A stretch of DNA of 21,953 nucleotides from Cyanobacteria bacterium UBA1221 (GCA_002309425.1 DBXD01000075.1:1-21953); one strand, 5' to 3'. Shown: positions 5,806 to 13,960, counted from the stretch's first letter. The notes: generated from the sequence alone by a model not told the origin. Numbers and translations are program-made.

Positions 5806-8310
5806 TTAAAATTCTTTTTCTAACATTGCTCCGTAAAAATCTGTGTTGATGTTGAGCTTGCCCCCAATTTCAAGCAGCATCTGTGCAAACGCTTTTTCGC
5901 TTTTGCGTTTGGATTTTTTACCAGCTTCAATAATTTCGCCAATCTTATGATAAATTCTGTTGTAGTAAGTATTTTGGGCTTCGGAAATGTCGATTTCCAA
6001 ATCCATTTTTTCTATATAATCAAACAGTTCAAGTATTAGTTCTGCCTGTTGAATTTCCAGGCTGTATGCGAGTCTTGAAATATTTTGCTCGATTTTTTTT
6101 GCAAAGATTTTATTTGCGGGAGATTTATCTAACTTAATATCAAGGGCATTAGCTTCGTAATTTATGCTTTCAACAAGTTGTATATCCGCAGAATCCACAT
6201 AACCGTCAGCATTTACAATAATGTCATTGAATTTTTTACCCAAGGCATATTTTGCAGCAATTTTAAATTCTTCGGGAATTGCAACTCCAAGGGTTTGCAT
6301 TTGCTGGATAGAGCTTTTGCCTTCGTTGTACAGTTCCTGATAAGTCTGAGCAAATTTTGACATTTTACCTTTAAGGAGCATTTGCAGTATTTTTCTTCTT
6401 TCTTCTATGAAAATGTCTTTCAGTGTGAAATACTCTCTTCCAAAGGTTTCATCAAGGGCTCTTATAATTTCGGTAATAGGATTGAGAACAAAAGTCTTTG
6501 ACAAATGTTGTTTTAAATTCAAATATTCATCTTCATCCGAGTATTCTTTTATTGCACAGTGGAAATCCCCGTCACCGTACTGAACAAGTGCAAATACCAG
6601 GTTAGATTTTTGGAAGGTTATCCTGGATATTATTTCAATATGACCCATTACCAAAGTTGAATTGCCATGCTGGATTTGCTGGTAATCTTTTCTGTCTACA
6701 ACATAGCAGTATACATTTTCTTCGTCCTCAAAATCCTGATACAAAGATGATATTGCCCATAAACAAGCTATTTGACGCATTGAAACGATAGAAGGTCTTA
6801 CAAATTTTTCAAATACGTCTTTACCTGTTCCGTATTCGGGCAGGTTACTTTTTGCTTCCGACAGAATTTCAAGAAATTTATTTTCAAGATTTTTGCCTGA
6901 AAATCTTGATGCAAGCTGGATTGCTCTTGCGGCATATTTCATTATCTGTACGGTTTCTATACCTGAAATTTCGGAGAAAAACCAGCCGCAGCTTGTATAC
7001 ATTAGTAATGCCTGACGCTGAATTTCCAGAAGTTCCATTGCTTTAACTTTGTCTTCATAAGATAAATCAGGCAGAAAATTATTCTTTTGGAAATTTTCGA
7101 TACTCATTCTGCTTCTGTCTATTATGACACTTATGTAGTTATTTCTTGCAGTCCAAATATCGTCAAAATATTTATTTCCCTCTTTTTCGAATATTTTAAT
7201 TAATTCATCTCTTAAATAGTCAAGAGCTTCTCTCAGAGGTTTTCTCCACTTTTGGTTCCACCCGGGGTGTCCGCCGGTTGAGCAGCCGCAATCCTCTTTC
7301 CATCTTCCTACACCGTGGAAACAACTCCATGAAGATGCTTGTTTTATATCAACTTCACAGGTACTTTTGTGTTTTGACAGGTATTCGGCATAATTCGTTA
7401 TTTTAAAACCTTCGGCTTCTGCTTTAATTTTAACTATATATGCAAGAGCCATATCTCCGAATTTTGTGTGGTGGCCGTAACTTTCACCATCAGTTGCTAT
7501 ATTTATCAGCTGCGGATAATCTCTTAAATCGGAAACGCCCTCTTTTAATCTTTTTATAAATTTATTCCCGTCTTTCAGTAATTCGTCAAAAGCCACAGAA
7601 CGTGAAATTGCACCGTCATAGAAGAATAAATCTATAAATTTACCCTCGGCCGATTTGATATTGTATCTGTACGGGCGGGCAGGGTCAATATTACCCCAGC
7701 TTACATCCTGCCATTCTTCTGAATTTTCTTCTTTTATACTTTTTGCCTGATATGGTGACAGAATAACAAATTTTATTCCGTTTGCTTCGCAAACTCTCAG
7801 AGTATCATCATCAACGGCAGTTTCAGCGAGCCATATTCCTTCGGGTTTTCTGCCAAAACGGTACTCAAAATCGTATATCCCCCATTTAATTTGGGTTTCT
7901 TTGTCGTGTTCATTGGCTAACGGCATTATTATGTGGTTATAAACCTGAGCTATGGCATTTCCGTGTCCGTTATGTTCAGCCCTGCTGTCAATGTCTGCTT
8001 TAATAACTCTTTCATATGTATGCGGTGCATATTTTTCCATCCAGGATAAAAGGGTCGGGCCGAAATTGAAACTCATATATCGGTAATTGTTTACAACATC
8101 AAGAATCTTGTTTCTGCTGTCCACGATTTTTGACACGGAATTAGGGTTATAACATTCATTATTTATTCTTTCGTTCCAGTCGTGAAAAGGTGCTGCACTA
8201 TCCTGCAGTTCAATCGCTTCCAGCCACGGATTTTCTCTCGGAGGTTGATAAAAGTGACCGTGTATTGTCAAAAAGACATCATATTTTTTCTTTTCAGCTG
8301 ACTCTTCCAT
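5806..8310 (-). CDS. Glycoside hydrolase family 57 protein with DUF3536-type C-terminal region
   Basis: The 834-aa cytoplasmic protein has the GH57 conserved regions: H-G-H-F-Y-Q-P-P-R-E (17-26), W-L-A-E-T-A-V-D (160-167), whose E163 is the expected nucleophile, and T-D-G-E-S-Y-G-H-H (273-281), whose D274 is the expected acid/base. A Cys-rich segment W-K-E-D-C-G-C-S-T-G-G-H-P-G-W-N and a long helical C-terminal half fit the GH57 subgroup that carries DUF3536. GH57 enzymes act on alpha-glucans (amylase, branching enzyme, glucanotransferase) or related glycans; the exact reaction of this subgroup is not known to me. No signal peptide is seen. It starts 22 bases after the lipoprotein gene, probably in one transcript. 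The ribosome site is weak (GGGG about 9 bases upstream). Confidence 0.9.
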   Translation of the reverse strand: MEESAEKKKYDVFLTIHGHFYQPPRENPWLEAIELQDSAAPFHDWNERINNECYNPNSVSKIVDSRNKILDVVNNYRYMSFNFGPTLLSWMEKYAPHTYERVIKADIDSRAEHNGHGNAIAQVYNHIIMPLANEHDKETQIKWGIYDFEYRFGRKPEGIWLAETAVDDDTLRVCEANGIKFVILSPYQAKSIKEENSEEWQDVSWGNIDPARPYRYNIKSAEGKFIDLFFYDGAISRSVAFDELLKDGNKFIKRLKEGVSDLRDYPQLINIATDGESYGHHTKFGDMALAYIVKIKAEAEGFKITNYAEYLSKHKSTCEVDIKQASSWSCFHGVGRWKEDCGCSTGGHPGWNQKWRKPLREALDYLRDELIKIFEKEGNKYFDDIWTARNNYISVIIDRSRMSIENFQKNNFLPDLSYEDKVKAMELLEIQRQALLMYTSCGWFFSEISGIETVQIMKYAARAIQLASRFSGKNLENKFLEILSEAKSNLPEYGTGKDVFEKFVRPSIVSMRQIACLWAISSLYQDFEDEENVYCYVVDRKDYQQIQHGNSTLVMGHIEIISRITFQKSNLVFALVQYGDGDFHCAIKEYSDEDEYLNLKQHLSKTFVLNPITEIIRALDETFGREYFTLKDIFIEERRKILQMLLKGKMSKFAQTYQELYNEGKSSIQQMQTLGVAIPEEFKIAAKYALGKKFNDIIVNADGYVDSADIQLVESINYEANALDIKLDKSPANKIFAKKIEQNISRLAYSLEIQQAELILELFDYIEKMDLEIDISEAQNTYYNRIYHKIGEIIEAGKKSKRKSEKAFAQMLLEIGGKLNINTDFYGAMLEKEF

Positions 8311-8332
8311 ACCTTAACCCCGTCTTATATTA

Positions 8333-8890
8333 TTATTTGTTATCAGTTTTTGGTGTAGTTTTCAAGACTTTAAAAGTGTCAACATTCATCCAGGCATCTC
8401 CAAGTGCCTTAGAAAATATTGAACCCGAAATTTCAATTTCGTCACCGGAATTTAAATCAATGTGTTTTTCTGCTGTTTCTCTCAGCATAAATATTTTTAA
8501 TTCCGATAGCGGAATATCGTGATTTGTTACGTCAGGTCTTAATATCAAAAGTGTTATAAACTTCTCTGAGCTTCTGAATGCAGGTTTATAATCAAGTCCG
8601 AGTGTAGAAAACTTGTCAAACTTAGCCTTAAATTTAACGTTTTTTCCGAGATATGCTTCGGGTTGTGCCACTATATTCAGCGGCGAAACCTCTGAGTATG
8701 TCTTTGTTGTTCCTGGTGTTTGAGTTTGCGGGCATGTGATGGGTTTTGTTGAAACCTCGCTTGCAATTTTGTTTATCGTCTGACCAGCCTGTACGCTGAA
8801 ATTCTGGGTATTCAGACAGCCGTATAGCCCCAAAAACATTACTAACAATACTATTGGTGTTATAATTTTATTTTTATTCATAATAACCAT
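8333..8890 (-). CDS. Lipoprotein, uncharacterised
   Basis: The 185-aa protein has a lipoprotein signal: Lys-containing start, hydrophobic helix (about 9-22) and lipobox G-L-Y-G-C25, so Cys25 should be lipidated after LspA cleavage. A Thr/Pro/Ser-rich linker (about 40-65) leads to a mainly beta domain with P-E-A-Y-L-G-K-N-V-K-F-K-A-K-F and G-D-E-I-E-I-S-G, a pattern that looks like an OB-fold, though this is uncertain. The start could be ATG 8890 or the in-frame ATG 8881; AGAGGA (8893-8898) is 2 or 11 bases away, so spacing does not decide. It is first in a likely two-gene unit with the GH57 gene. Confidence 0.8.
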   Translation of the reverse strand: MVIMNKNKIITPIVLLVMFLGLYGCLNTQNFSVQAGQTINKIASEVSTKPITCPQTQTPGTTKTYSEVSPLNIVAQPEAYLGKNVKFKAKFDKFSTLGLDYKPAFRSSEKFITLLILRPDVTNHDIPLSELKIFMLRETAEKHIDLNSGDEIEISGSIFSKALGDAWMNVDTFKVLKTTPKTDNK

Positions 8891-8915
8891 ATTCCTCTTA
8901 AATTACTCTAGTAAC

Positions 8916-8944
8916 ATATTAGCACAATAAATATATTTTTGTAA
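8916..8944 (-). promoter_or_regulatory. Promoter of the lipoprotein-GH57 unit
   Basis: Minus-strand TTACAA (8939-8944) and TAATAT (8916-8921) are 17 bases apart, placing the transcript start near 8909, just ahead of the AGAGGA ribosome site. Confidence 0.6.
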
Positions 8945-9023
8945 CTACCCGATTAAATGATTTGCTTTTTTGTGTTAAAATCTTTTTAGAGCAATATTAT
9001 ATTAGTAAGAACAGAGGAAAATA

Positions 9024-10028
9024 ATGAGTTTAACCGTATATTTAGGGATTGATGTAGGCTCGGTTACTACAAAACTGGCACTGGTAGATGAAAACGGAAA
9101 ACATGTTGACAGTTACATGTTAAAAACCGCAGGCAAACCTGTAATGGCAGTCCAAACAGGTTTAAAAAAATTGTATGAGAAAAAAATAACGGACTATAAT
9201 GTTATGGGAGTCGGTACTACCGGTTCAGGAAGGGCTTTGGCGGGTTCTCTTACCGGTGCGGATGTTGTCAAAAATGAGATAACAGCTCATGCCGTTGCAG
9301 CAAGCACATATGTTCCCGGAGTTCAGACTATTCTTGAAATCGGAGGTCAGGACAGTAAAATAATAATCCTCCGTGACGGTATAGTAACGGACTTTGCCAT
9401 GAATACAGTTTGTGCAGCGGGTACGGGAAGTTTTCTGGATCATCAGGCACAGCGACTTAATGTTCCGATAGAAGAATTTGGTGCAACTGCCCTAAAATCC
9501 ACAAGCCCCGCAAGAATTGCAGGAAGGTGCGGTGTATTTGCGGAAAGTGATTTGATTCACAAACAACAGCTTGGTTATCCGGTTGAAGATTTGTTGTACG
9601 GCTTGTGTCAGGCGCTTGTAAGAAATTATTTAAGTAATCTGGCACTGGGTAAAGAACTGTTGCCGACAGTATCTTTTCAGGGCGGTGTTGCCAGCAATAT
9701 CGGTATGGTAAAAGCTTTTGAAGAAGAATTAAAAACCGAAATTGTAGTACCTGCTCATCATCAAACAATGGGTGCAATCGGGGCTGCTCTTTTGGCAATG
9801 GAAAATCATCAATATACAGATGCAAAAACCAAATTCAAGGGTTGGGAAGTCGGTGATATGCACTTCCACTCAATAACCTGTGACTGTAACGGCTGCTCAA
9901 ATAATTGTGAAGTTATAACAATTATTGAGGGTGAAGGCGAAGTCCCTCATTACGACAAGATAAAAGATATTCAGGGTAATATTATTGCCCGTTGGGGCGG
10001 GACCTGCGGCCGTTGGGATTTGTCGTAA
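9024..10028 (+). CDS. BadF/BadG/BcrA/HgdC-type activase (2-hydroxyacyl-CoA dehydratase activator-like)
   Basis: The 334-aa protein is an ASKHA-fold ATPase that in its family uses ATP to push a low-potential electron from a [4Fe-4S] cluster into a partner dehydratase or reductase. Visible parts: phosphate-1 loop G-I-D-V-G-S-V-T-T-K (8-17), G-T-T-G-S-G-R (64-70), E-I-G-G-Q-D-S-K (105-112), the cluster ligands C130 (V-C-A-A-G-T-G) and C169 (G-R-C-G-V-F), and G-G-V-A-S-N. After the ATPase core there is a Cys-rich tail (C286, C288, C291, C295, C328) of the kind seen in longer CoA-activase/DUF2229 proteins. AGAGGA precedes the ATG. No dehydratase subunit gene is adjacent, so the partner is unknown. 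Confidence 0.88.
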   Translation: MSLTVYLGIDVGSVTTKLALVDENGKHVDSYMLKTAGKPVMAVQTGLKKLYEKKITDYNVMGVGTTGSGRALAGSLTGADVVKNEITAHAVAASTYVPGVQTILEIGGQDSKIIILRDGIVTDFAMNTVCAAGTGSFLDHQAQRLNVPIEEFGATALKSTSPARIAGRCGVFAESDLIHKQQLGYPVEDLLYGLCQALVRNYLSNLALGKELLPTVSFQGGVASNIGMVKAFEEELKTEIVVPAHHQTMGAIGAALLAMENHQYTDAKTKFKGWEVGDMHFHSITCDCNGCSNNCEVITIIEGEGEVPHYDKIKDIQGNIIARWGGTCGRWDLS

Positions 10029-10042
10029 ACAGGTGCCAAGTC

Positions 10043-10074
10043 GTTAGGACGTTAAGACGTTAAGACGTTAAGAT
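10043..10074 (+). repeat. Tandem repeat, four 8-bp units
   Basis: Four consecutive units read GTTAGGAC, GTTAAGAC, GTTAAGAC and GTTAAGAT, the first and last each differing by one base. The repeat begins 14 bases after the activase stop codon. Confidence 0.85.
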
Positions 10075-10088
10075 GATAAGTTCTTTAT

Positions 10089-10110
10089 GGTGCTTCGCAC
10101 AATTTTTTAC
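10089..10110 (+). terminator. Weak terminator-like hairpin after the activase gene
   Basis: A short stem GTGC-TTC-GCAC is followed by AATTTTTT. The stem is only 4 bp, so termination is uncertain; no better candidate lies between 10029 and 10167. Confidence 0.35.
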
Positions 10111-10167
10111 TATTCTCTCTTGCACACAAATATTAGAAATGCAATTGTTGATTTTAGTCAATTACAA

Positions 10168-10641
10168 TTAACCTTCTATTAATAACTTTTTAATTTCATT
10201 TGTAATTTCTGCACATTGTTCATTTTCAGAAGCAAAAACATCTTTATACGTATCTTTAAGGCAAACATTTATTCCTGCAAGTTTGAATTTAATATTTTCA
10301 TCACCAAAGCAATTATAGGCCGTATAATTCCAAGGTATATCAACCCATTTTTTAGTTTTTTCATCCTGCCCTATTTGTTTATATAACATATACTCCTTAA
10401 CACTTTTCTCATCAGAGCCATTATTTATATCAACTGTACTCCTCCCAGATTCTACCCAGAAAATTACATTATCATTAACTCTTTTTATTTTTTGTAAAAT
10501 TTTATTAAACTCATTCAAACTTTCAATGGGCGAATTGCTCATAACATATTCTAAATCCTGTGTCTTTAAAAATTCACCTTTGAAATTTATATTATCATAT
10601 TTGTTATACCTGTTTGTATTGTTAATTGCTTGTACTTTCAT
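10168..10641 (-). CDS. Uncharacterised protein with N-terminal I-N-F-K-G motif
   Basis: The 157-aa protein is not recognised. It opens with an Asn/Tyr-rich segment (M-K-V-Q-A-I-N-N-T-N-R-Y) that leads to N-I-N-F-K-G-E-F at residues 17-24, the motif shared with other unknown proteins here. The body is a mixed alpha/beta soluble protein with no membrane helix; W-V-E-S-G-R-S and W-V-D-I-P-W-N-Y-T-A-Y are its most distinctive stretches. AAAGGGG lies about 8 bases before the ATG, and a TATAAT (10669-10674 in + coordinates) could be its -10 box, next to the repeat at 10677-10706. It follows the 10703-11647 gene after 61 bases and may have its own promoter. Confidence 0.65.
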   Translation of the reverse strand: MKVQAINNTNRYNKYDNINFKGEFLKTQDLEYVMSNSPIESLNEFNKILQKIKRVNDNVIFWVESGRSTVDINNGSDEKSVKEYMLYKQIGQDEKTKKWVDIPWNYTAYNCFGDENIKFKLAGINVCLKDTYKDVFASENEQCAEITNEIKKLLIEG

Positions 10642-10676
10642 CTTTCATACCCCTTTCAATTTGTATTTATTATATC

Positions 10677-10706
10677 ATAAAACCCGTAAAAAAATTTTTT
10701 TGTTAG
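10677..10706. repeat. Direct repeat copy A, at the 3' edge of the 10703-11647 gene
   Basis: The 30 bases read ATAAAACCCGT, seven A, seven T, GTTAG. They match copy B (11655-11683) at almost every position outside the A/T run lengths. The copy overlaps the last codons of the 314-aa gene and lies 35 bases before the start of the 157-aa gene. Confidence 0.6.
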
Positions 10707-11647
10707 GGATTTAGTGCCTGAGTTTTTTTCATTTCATTATCAAGAAATCTAAAATAAAAACTTTTTAACAGTATATCATAATCTTCAGGGTTTTCGACTG
10801 ATTTTGCTGTGCGAAACAGATTATCACAATAAGTTACAACAGATAAGTCTTTAAACTTTAAATTTGCCACCTTATCGATTATTTCACTTTCTACAGAGTC
10901 AAAATGTGGTAAAATTTCATATTGATGCATAAAAAGTATATTATCGGAATTCCCAAACATCCTGTCAGATTTAAATAATGTCTTTGCACCTCGCATTGAA
11001 TCACCTTTAGCACGAAAATCTGTAAAGATATATTTCTTACCTGATGTTTCTACAGCTTCTTTTGACATGCCTTTTGAATCCAAATAATCTTTTAAAGCAT
11101 TTATTCCTCCCTCTTTTAATTTTGCAACCCTATACGGGGTGAAACGCCCTGCATCACTCATTGGTAACTGTATAACATTTTCTTCACCAATTTTATATCC
11201 CAAACATTTACAGATTGAAGAAAGGGAACGCCCTATTGAAATAACAACATAATTTCCTTCTCCAAAATTATAGTCTAATTCTTCTTTTATCCTGCTTGCT
11301 GCTATATCGTGCAATCGCAAATATTCATCAAAATTGTCCCAAGTTTTATGATAATAGTTAAACCAATGCCCATTATCAGTATGAAAAAATTTTTCTTCAT
11401 ATTTCATATATGACTTGTTTTCAATAAAGTTATCAATCGCTCTGTTAATACCGTCAATCTCGGCTTTTGAGAGACTGCGGTACTCTGCAACATTAAGAAG
11501 TTTCAATCTGTTAAATGTCGGCAATATTTCTTTTGTAAAAACATCTGAGGACGGAACGGCTTTGAATGACGGCATATTGTTTCGCAACTTATAATTGTCA
11601 TTTTTATAAGGTTTTATTAAGAAAGGTGTAATACTTGTAACTTGCAT
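10703..11647 (-). CDS. Uncharacterised protein, phosphoribosyltransferase-like segments possible
   Basis: The 314-aa protein is not recognised. A basic, Asn-rich N-terminus reaches P-S-F-K-A at 26-30, a variant of the motif seen in its neighbours. In the middle, Y-V-V-I-S-I-G-R-S-L-S-S-I (133-145) and Y-I-F-T-D-F-R-A-K-G-D-S-M-R-G-A (206-221) have the spacing and flavour of a type I phosphoribosyltransferase fold, where a hydrophobic strand ends in a Gly/Ser phosphate loop; this is a guess from pattern only. No signal peptide or membrane helix follows. No Shine-Dalgarno is visible before the ATG. The gene is bracketed by the direct repeats at 10677 and 11655. Confidence 0.7.
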   Translation of the reverse strand: MQVTSITPFLIKPYKNDNYKLRNNMPSFKAVPSSDVFTKEILPTFNRLKLLNVAEYRSLSKAEIDGINRAIDNFIENKSYMKYEEKFFHTDNGHWFNYYHKTWDNFDEYLRLHDIAASRIKEELDYNFGEGNYVVISIGRSLSSICKCLGYKIGEENVIQLPMSDAGRFTPYRVAKLKEGGINALKDYLDSKGMSKEAVETSGKKYIFTDFRAKGDSMRGAKTLFKSDRMFGNSDNILFMHQYEILPHFDSVESEIIDKVANLKFKDLSVVTYCDNLFRTAKSVENPEDYDILLKSFYFRFLDNEMKKTQALNP

Positions 11648-11654
11648 ATAAATT

Positions 11655-11683
11655 ACAAAACTCGTAAAAAAAATTTTTGCTAG
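11655..11683. repeat. Direct repeat copy B, just upstream of the 10703-11647 gene
   Basis: The 29 bases read ACAAAACTCGT, eight A, five T, GCTAG, matching copy A at 10677-10706. It ends 7 bases before the start codon of the 314-aa minus-strand gene. Confidence 0.6.
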
Positions 11684-11731
11684 TTAATAAAATATTTCTC
11701 AAACAGATGTTTAAAAAATTTTCATATAAAA

Positions 11732-12376
11732 CTATTTCAAAAGTCTTATCGCTTCTTTAATGTCGGAGGATTTATATATATAGTTTCCTGCAACAAGTGA
11801 ATTAGCACCGTAATTTTTGCAAATCAGTCCTGTTTTGTCGTTAATTCCCCCATCAACCTGTATGATTATATCTTTGTTTTCATCTCTTAAAAGTTTAATT
11901 TTTTTTGCACAATCACTCATGAACGACTGTCCGCCAAAACCGGGTTCAACCGTCATAACAAGCACCAAATCAAGCATGGGCAGAAACTTAAAAACTTTTT
12001 CGGGCTGGGTTTTCGGTTTTATAGAAATACCTGCTCTTATACCGAAACTTTTTATATATTTTATCAACTCTATGATTTCATCATCCCCGTTTACCGCTTC
12101 ATAATGGAATGTCAAAATATCCGCACCTGCTTTTGCAAATGGTTCGACATACTTTTTAGGATTTTCAATCATTAAATGTACGTCCAGTGGTAAATCGGTG
12201 ACTTTTCTTAAAGATGCGACAACAGGGACACCGATTGTTATATTCGGAACAAAATGCCCGTCCATTACGTCAACGTGTATCCAGTCCGCACCAAATTTTT
12301 GAACAAGTTTAATATCCTGTTCTAAATTCGCAAAATCTGCCGATAAAATTGACGGAGAAATAATTACATCACTCAC
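11732..12376 (-). CDS. rpe: Ribulose-phosphate 3-epimerase
   Basis: The 214-aa cytoplasmic TIM-barrel enzyme interconverts ribulose 5-phosphate and xylulose 5-phosphate in the pentose phosphate pathway. Family motifs are complete: I-S-P-S-I-L-S-A-D (6-14), H34-V-D36-V-M-D-G-H-F-V-P-N, V-H67-L-M, V-E-P-G-F-G-G-Q (144-151) and V-D176-G-G-I, giving the metal/catalytic His, Asp, His and Asp. It is the last gene of the pyrH-frr-cdsA-rnc-rpe cluster. Its start lies 8 bases inside the end of rnc, so it is translationally coupled. No clear terminator follows it. Confidence 0.96.
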   Translation of the reverse strand: MSDVIISPSILSADFANLEQDIKLVQKFGADWIHVDVMDGHFVPNITIGVPVVASLRKVTDLPLDVHLMIENPKKYVEPFAKAGADILTFHYEAVNGDDEIIELIKYIKSFGIRAGISIKPKTQPEKVFKFLPMLDLVLVMTVEPGFGGQSFMSDCAKKIKLLRDENKDIIIQVDGGINDKTGLICKNYGANSLVAGNYIYKSSDIKEAIRLLK

Positions 12377-13076
12377 TTTTTACTGCTCCTAATTTTTTGC
12401 ATGCCTCGTATGCCGCATGCTGCTCTGCATCTTTCTTTGACTTACCCTCGCCCAAGGCAACTATTTCATCTTTGTAGGTGACTTTTACGACAAATATTTT
12501 ATTATGTTCAGCCCCCCTTGTTTCAATCAATTCATAAACAGGAGTTTCCTTTGTGAGTCCCTGAGTATATTCCTGAAGGATTGCCTTAGCGTTATACTTT
12601 TCAAAATTTTTATCAACCTCAACAATATATTTTTCGAGCCATTTTGCAAGTATTTTGCATAATTCTTTAAACTTTCCGTCCAGAAAATAAGCGCCAAGAA
12701 TTGCCTCAAATGAGCATGCCATTACGGATTCAAGCCTTTTTACACCCTGTTTAGTATCGTGTTTGCCTGCAATTATCAGCTTGTCCAGACGAATATCAAC
12801 CGCAATTTTGGCTAATATGCTGTCGGAGACAACAATTGAACGTATTTTTGACATTTGCCCTTCCGAATATTCCGGATATTTCTCGTATAATATCTCGGAA
12901 GCCGCCAATTTTAAAACCGCATCACCCAAAAATTCCAATCTCTCATAACAATCAATGTAATCTAAGTTGTTATCTTTTATATATGAAGGATGTGTCAATG
13001 CCCTTATATAATTTTCTCTGCATTTTGTCTTAATTCCAAAAATTTCTTCAACAGAGTTTAAAACATCCTCAGACAT
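12369..13076 (-). CDS. rnc: Ribonuclease III
   Basis: The 235-aa protein cuts double-stranded RNA, including rRNA precursors. The nuclease domain has the signature E-R-L-E-F-L-G-D-A-V-L (45-55) with E48 and D52, and S-F-E124-A-I-L-G-A-Y-F-L-D. The metal-binding Asp usually found three residues before E124 is C121 here. A C-terminal double-stranded-RNA-binding domain follows (about 161-228), ending in G-E-G-K-S-K-K-D-A-E-Q-H-A-A. Its start shares one base with the cdsA stop (TAATG) and its end overlaps rpe by 8 bases. Confidence 0.95.
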   Translation of the reverse strand: MSEDVLNSVEEIFGIKTKCRENYIRALTHPSYIKDNNLDYIDCYERLEFLGDAVLKLAASEILYEKYPEYSEGQMSKIRSIVVSDSILAKIAVDIRLDKLIIAGKHDTKQGVKRLESVMACSFEAILGAYFLDGKFKELCKILAKWLEKYIVEVDKNFEKYNAKAILQEYTQGLTKETPVYELIETRGAEHNKIFVVKVTYKDEIVALGEGKSKKDAEQHAAYEACKKLGAVKSE

Positions 13077-13960
13077 TACAACAAACCTCTGAAAAATTGC
13101 AATATATTATTCGTTATATTGTCATTAAATATAAAATAATAGCAGAAATAGTACATTATAGGAATGGTAAATATAAAACTGTCACATCTGTCCAAAAATC
13201 CGCCATGTCCCGGGAGAGAATGTCCGGAATCCTTTACCCCGGCATCTCGTTTTATTAATGACTCGCACAAATCTCCGATTTGCGCAAATACCGTACACAA
13301 TAAACCTGCCGCAACAGATAAGTACCATTCAAGGTTTATAAAGTATCCGACAATCATTGCTCCTAATATAGCAAGTATAATCCCGCCAATAGAGCCTTCA
13401 ACGGTTTTGTTCGGACTAATTACGGGAGCAAGTTTTATTTTGCCGAAATGCCTGCCAATATAATAAGCACCGGTATCCGTCAGTAATATTGCAGTAAACA
13501 TCAAAACCACAAACCCGAAACCGCTGTCAAATCTTTCACAGTGCAGATTTCTCAAAAATATCAAATGCAGAGGAAACCACCCGCAATAAATAATTCCGAG
13601 CAAGGTTGTTGCCACATTTGCTATATAAGGCTGCCTTCCGCAAAACAGAACCCACATGAACGATGCAAAAGAACACAAAGAAAGCACCAAAGCCGCAATA
13701 TCAAGCTGGTGAGTATATGCAACCCATGCAAGCAGCATTTCAGACAATATTATTACTTTAAAACTGGGAAAAAACCCTTTATGCTGGAGAATTTTTACAT
13801 ATTCCTTTGAAGCCACAAATATTATGGTCAAAACCATTACCAATAAAGCAATGTTACCCTCCATAATACACAGCATACAAATCAAGCCGAGAATAAATCC
13901 GGTCAGCATCCTTGTTGCATTGGCATTCAGTCCTATAATGTTTTTAAATTTCTCCCACAT
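13076..13960 (-). CDS. cdsA: Phosphatidate cytidylyltransferase (CDP-diacylglycerol synthase)
   Basis: The 294-aa integral membrane enzyme makes CDP-diacylglycerol from CTP and phosphatidic acid, the branch point of phospholipid synthesis. About eight hydrophobic helices are visible. The family signature is at 234-261: S-L-I-K-R-D-A-G-V-K-D, then H-S-L-P-G-H-G-G, then F-L-D-R-C-D, with Cys where a hydrophobic residue or Thr is usual. T-D-T-G-A-Y-Y-I-G-R (161-170) and S-P-N-K-T-V-E-G (182-189) are the other conserved loops. It overlaps both neighbours by a single base (TAATG). uppS, which often sits between frr and cdsA in other bacteria, is absent here. Confidence 0.95.
   Translation of the reverse strand: MWEKFKNIIGLNANATRMLTGFILGLICMLCIMEGNIALLVMVLTIIFVASKEYVKILQHKGFFPSFKVIILSEMLLAWVAYTHQLDIAALVLSLCSFASFMWVLFCGRQPYIANVATTLLGIIYCGWFPLHLIFLRNLHCERFDSGFGFVVLMFTAILLTDTGAYYIGRHFGKIKLAPVISPNKTVEGSIGGIILAILGAMIVGYFINLEWYLSVAAGLLCTVFAQIGDLCESLIKRDAGVKDSGHSLPGHGGFLDRCDSFIFTIPIMYYFCYYFIFNDNITNNILQFFRGLL

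Noticed and set aside
9457..9825. 122-aa minus-strand reading frame inside the activase gene
   Set aside because: It is a shadow of a gene whose family motifs are complete on the + strand.
10043..10074. CRISPR-like array
   Set aside because: The units are 8 bp with no spacers, and there are no cas genes; it is a simple tandem repeat.
10677..11683. Insertion sequence
   Set aside because: The flanking repeats are direct, the enclosed 314-aa protein has no transposase features, and there are no terminal inverted repeats.
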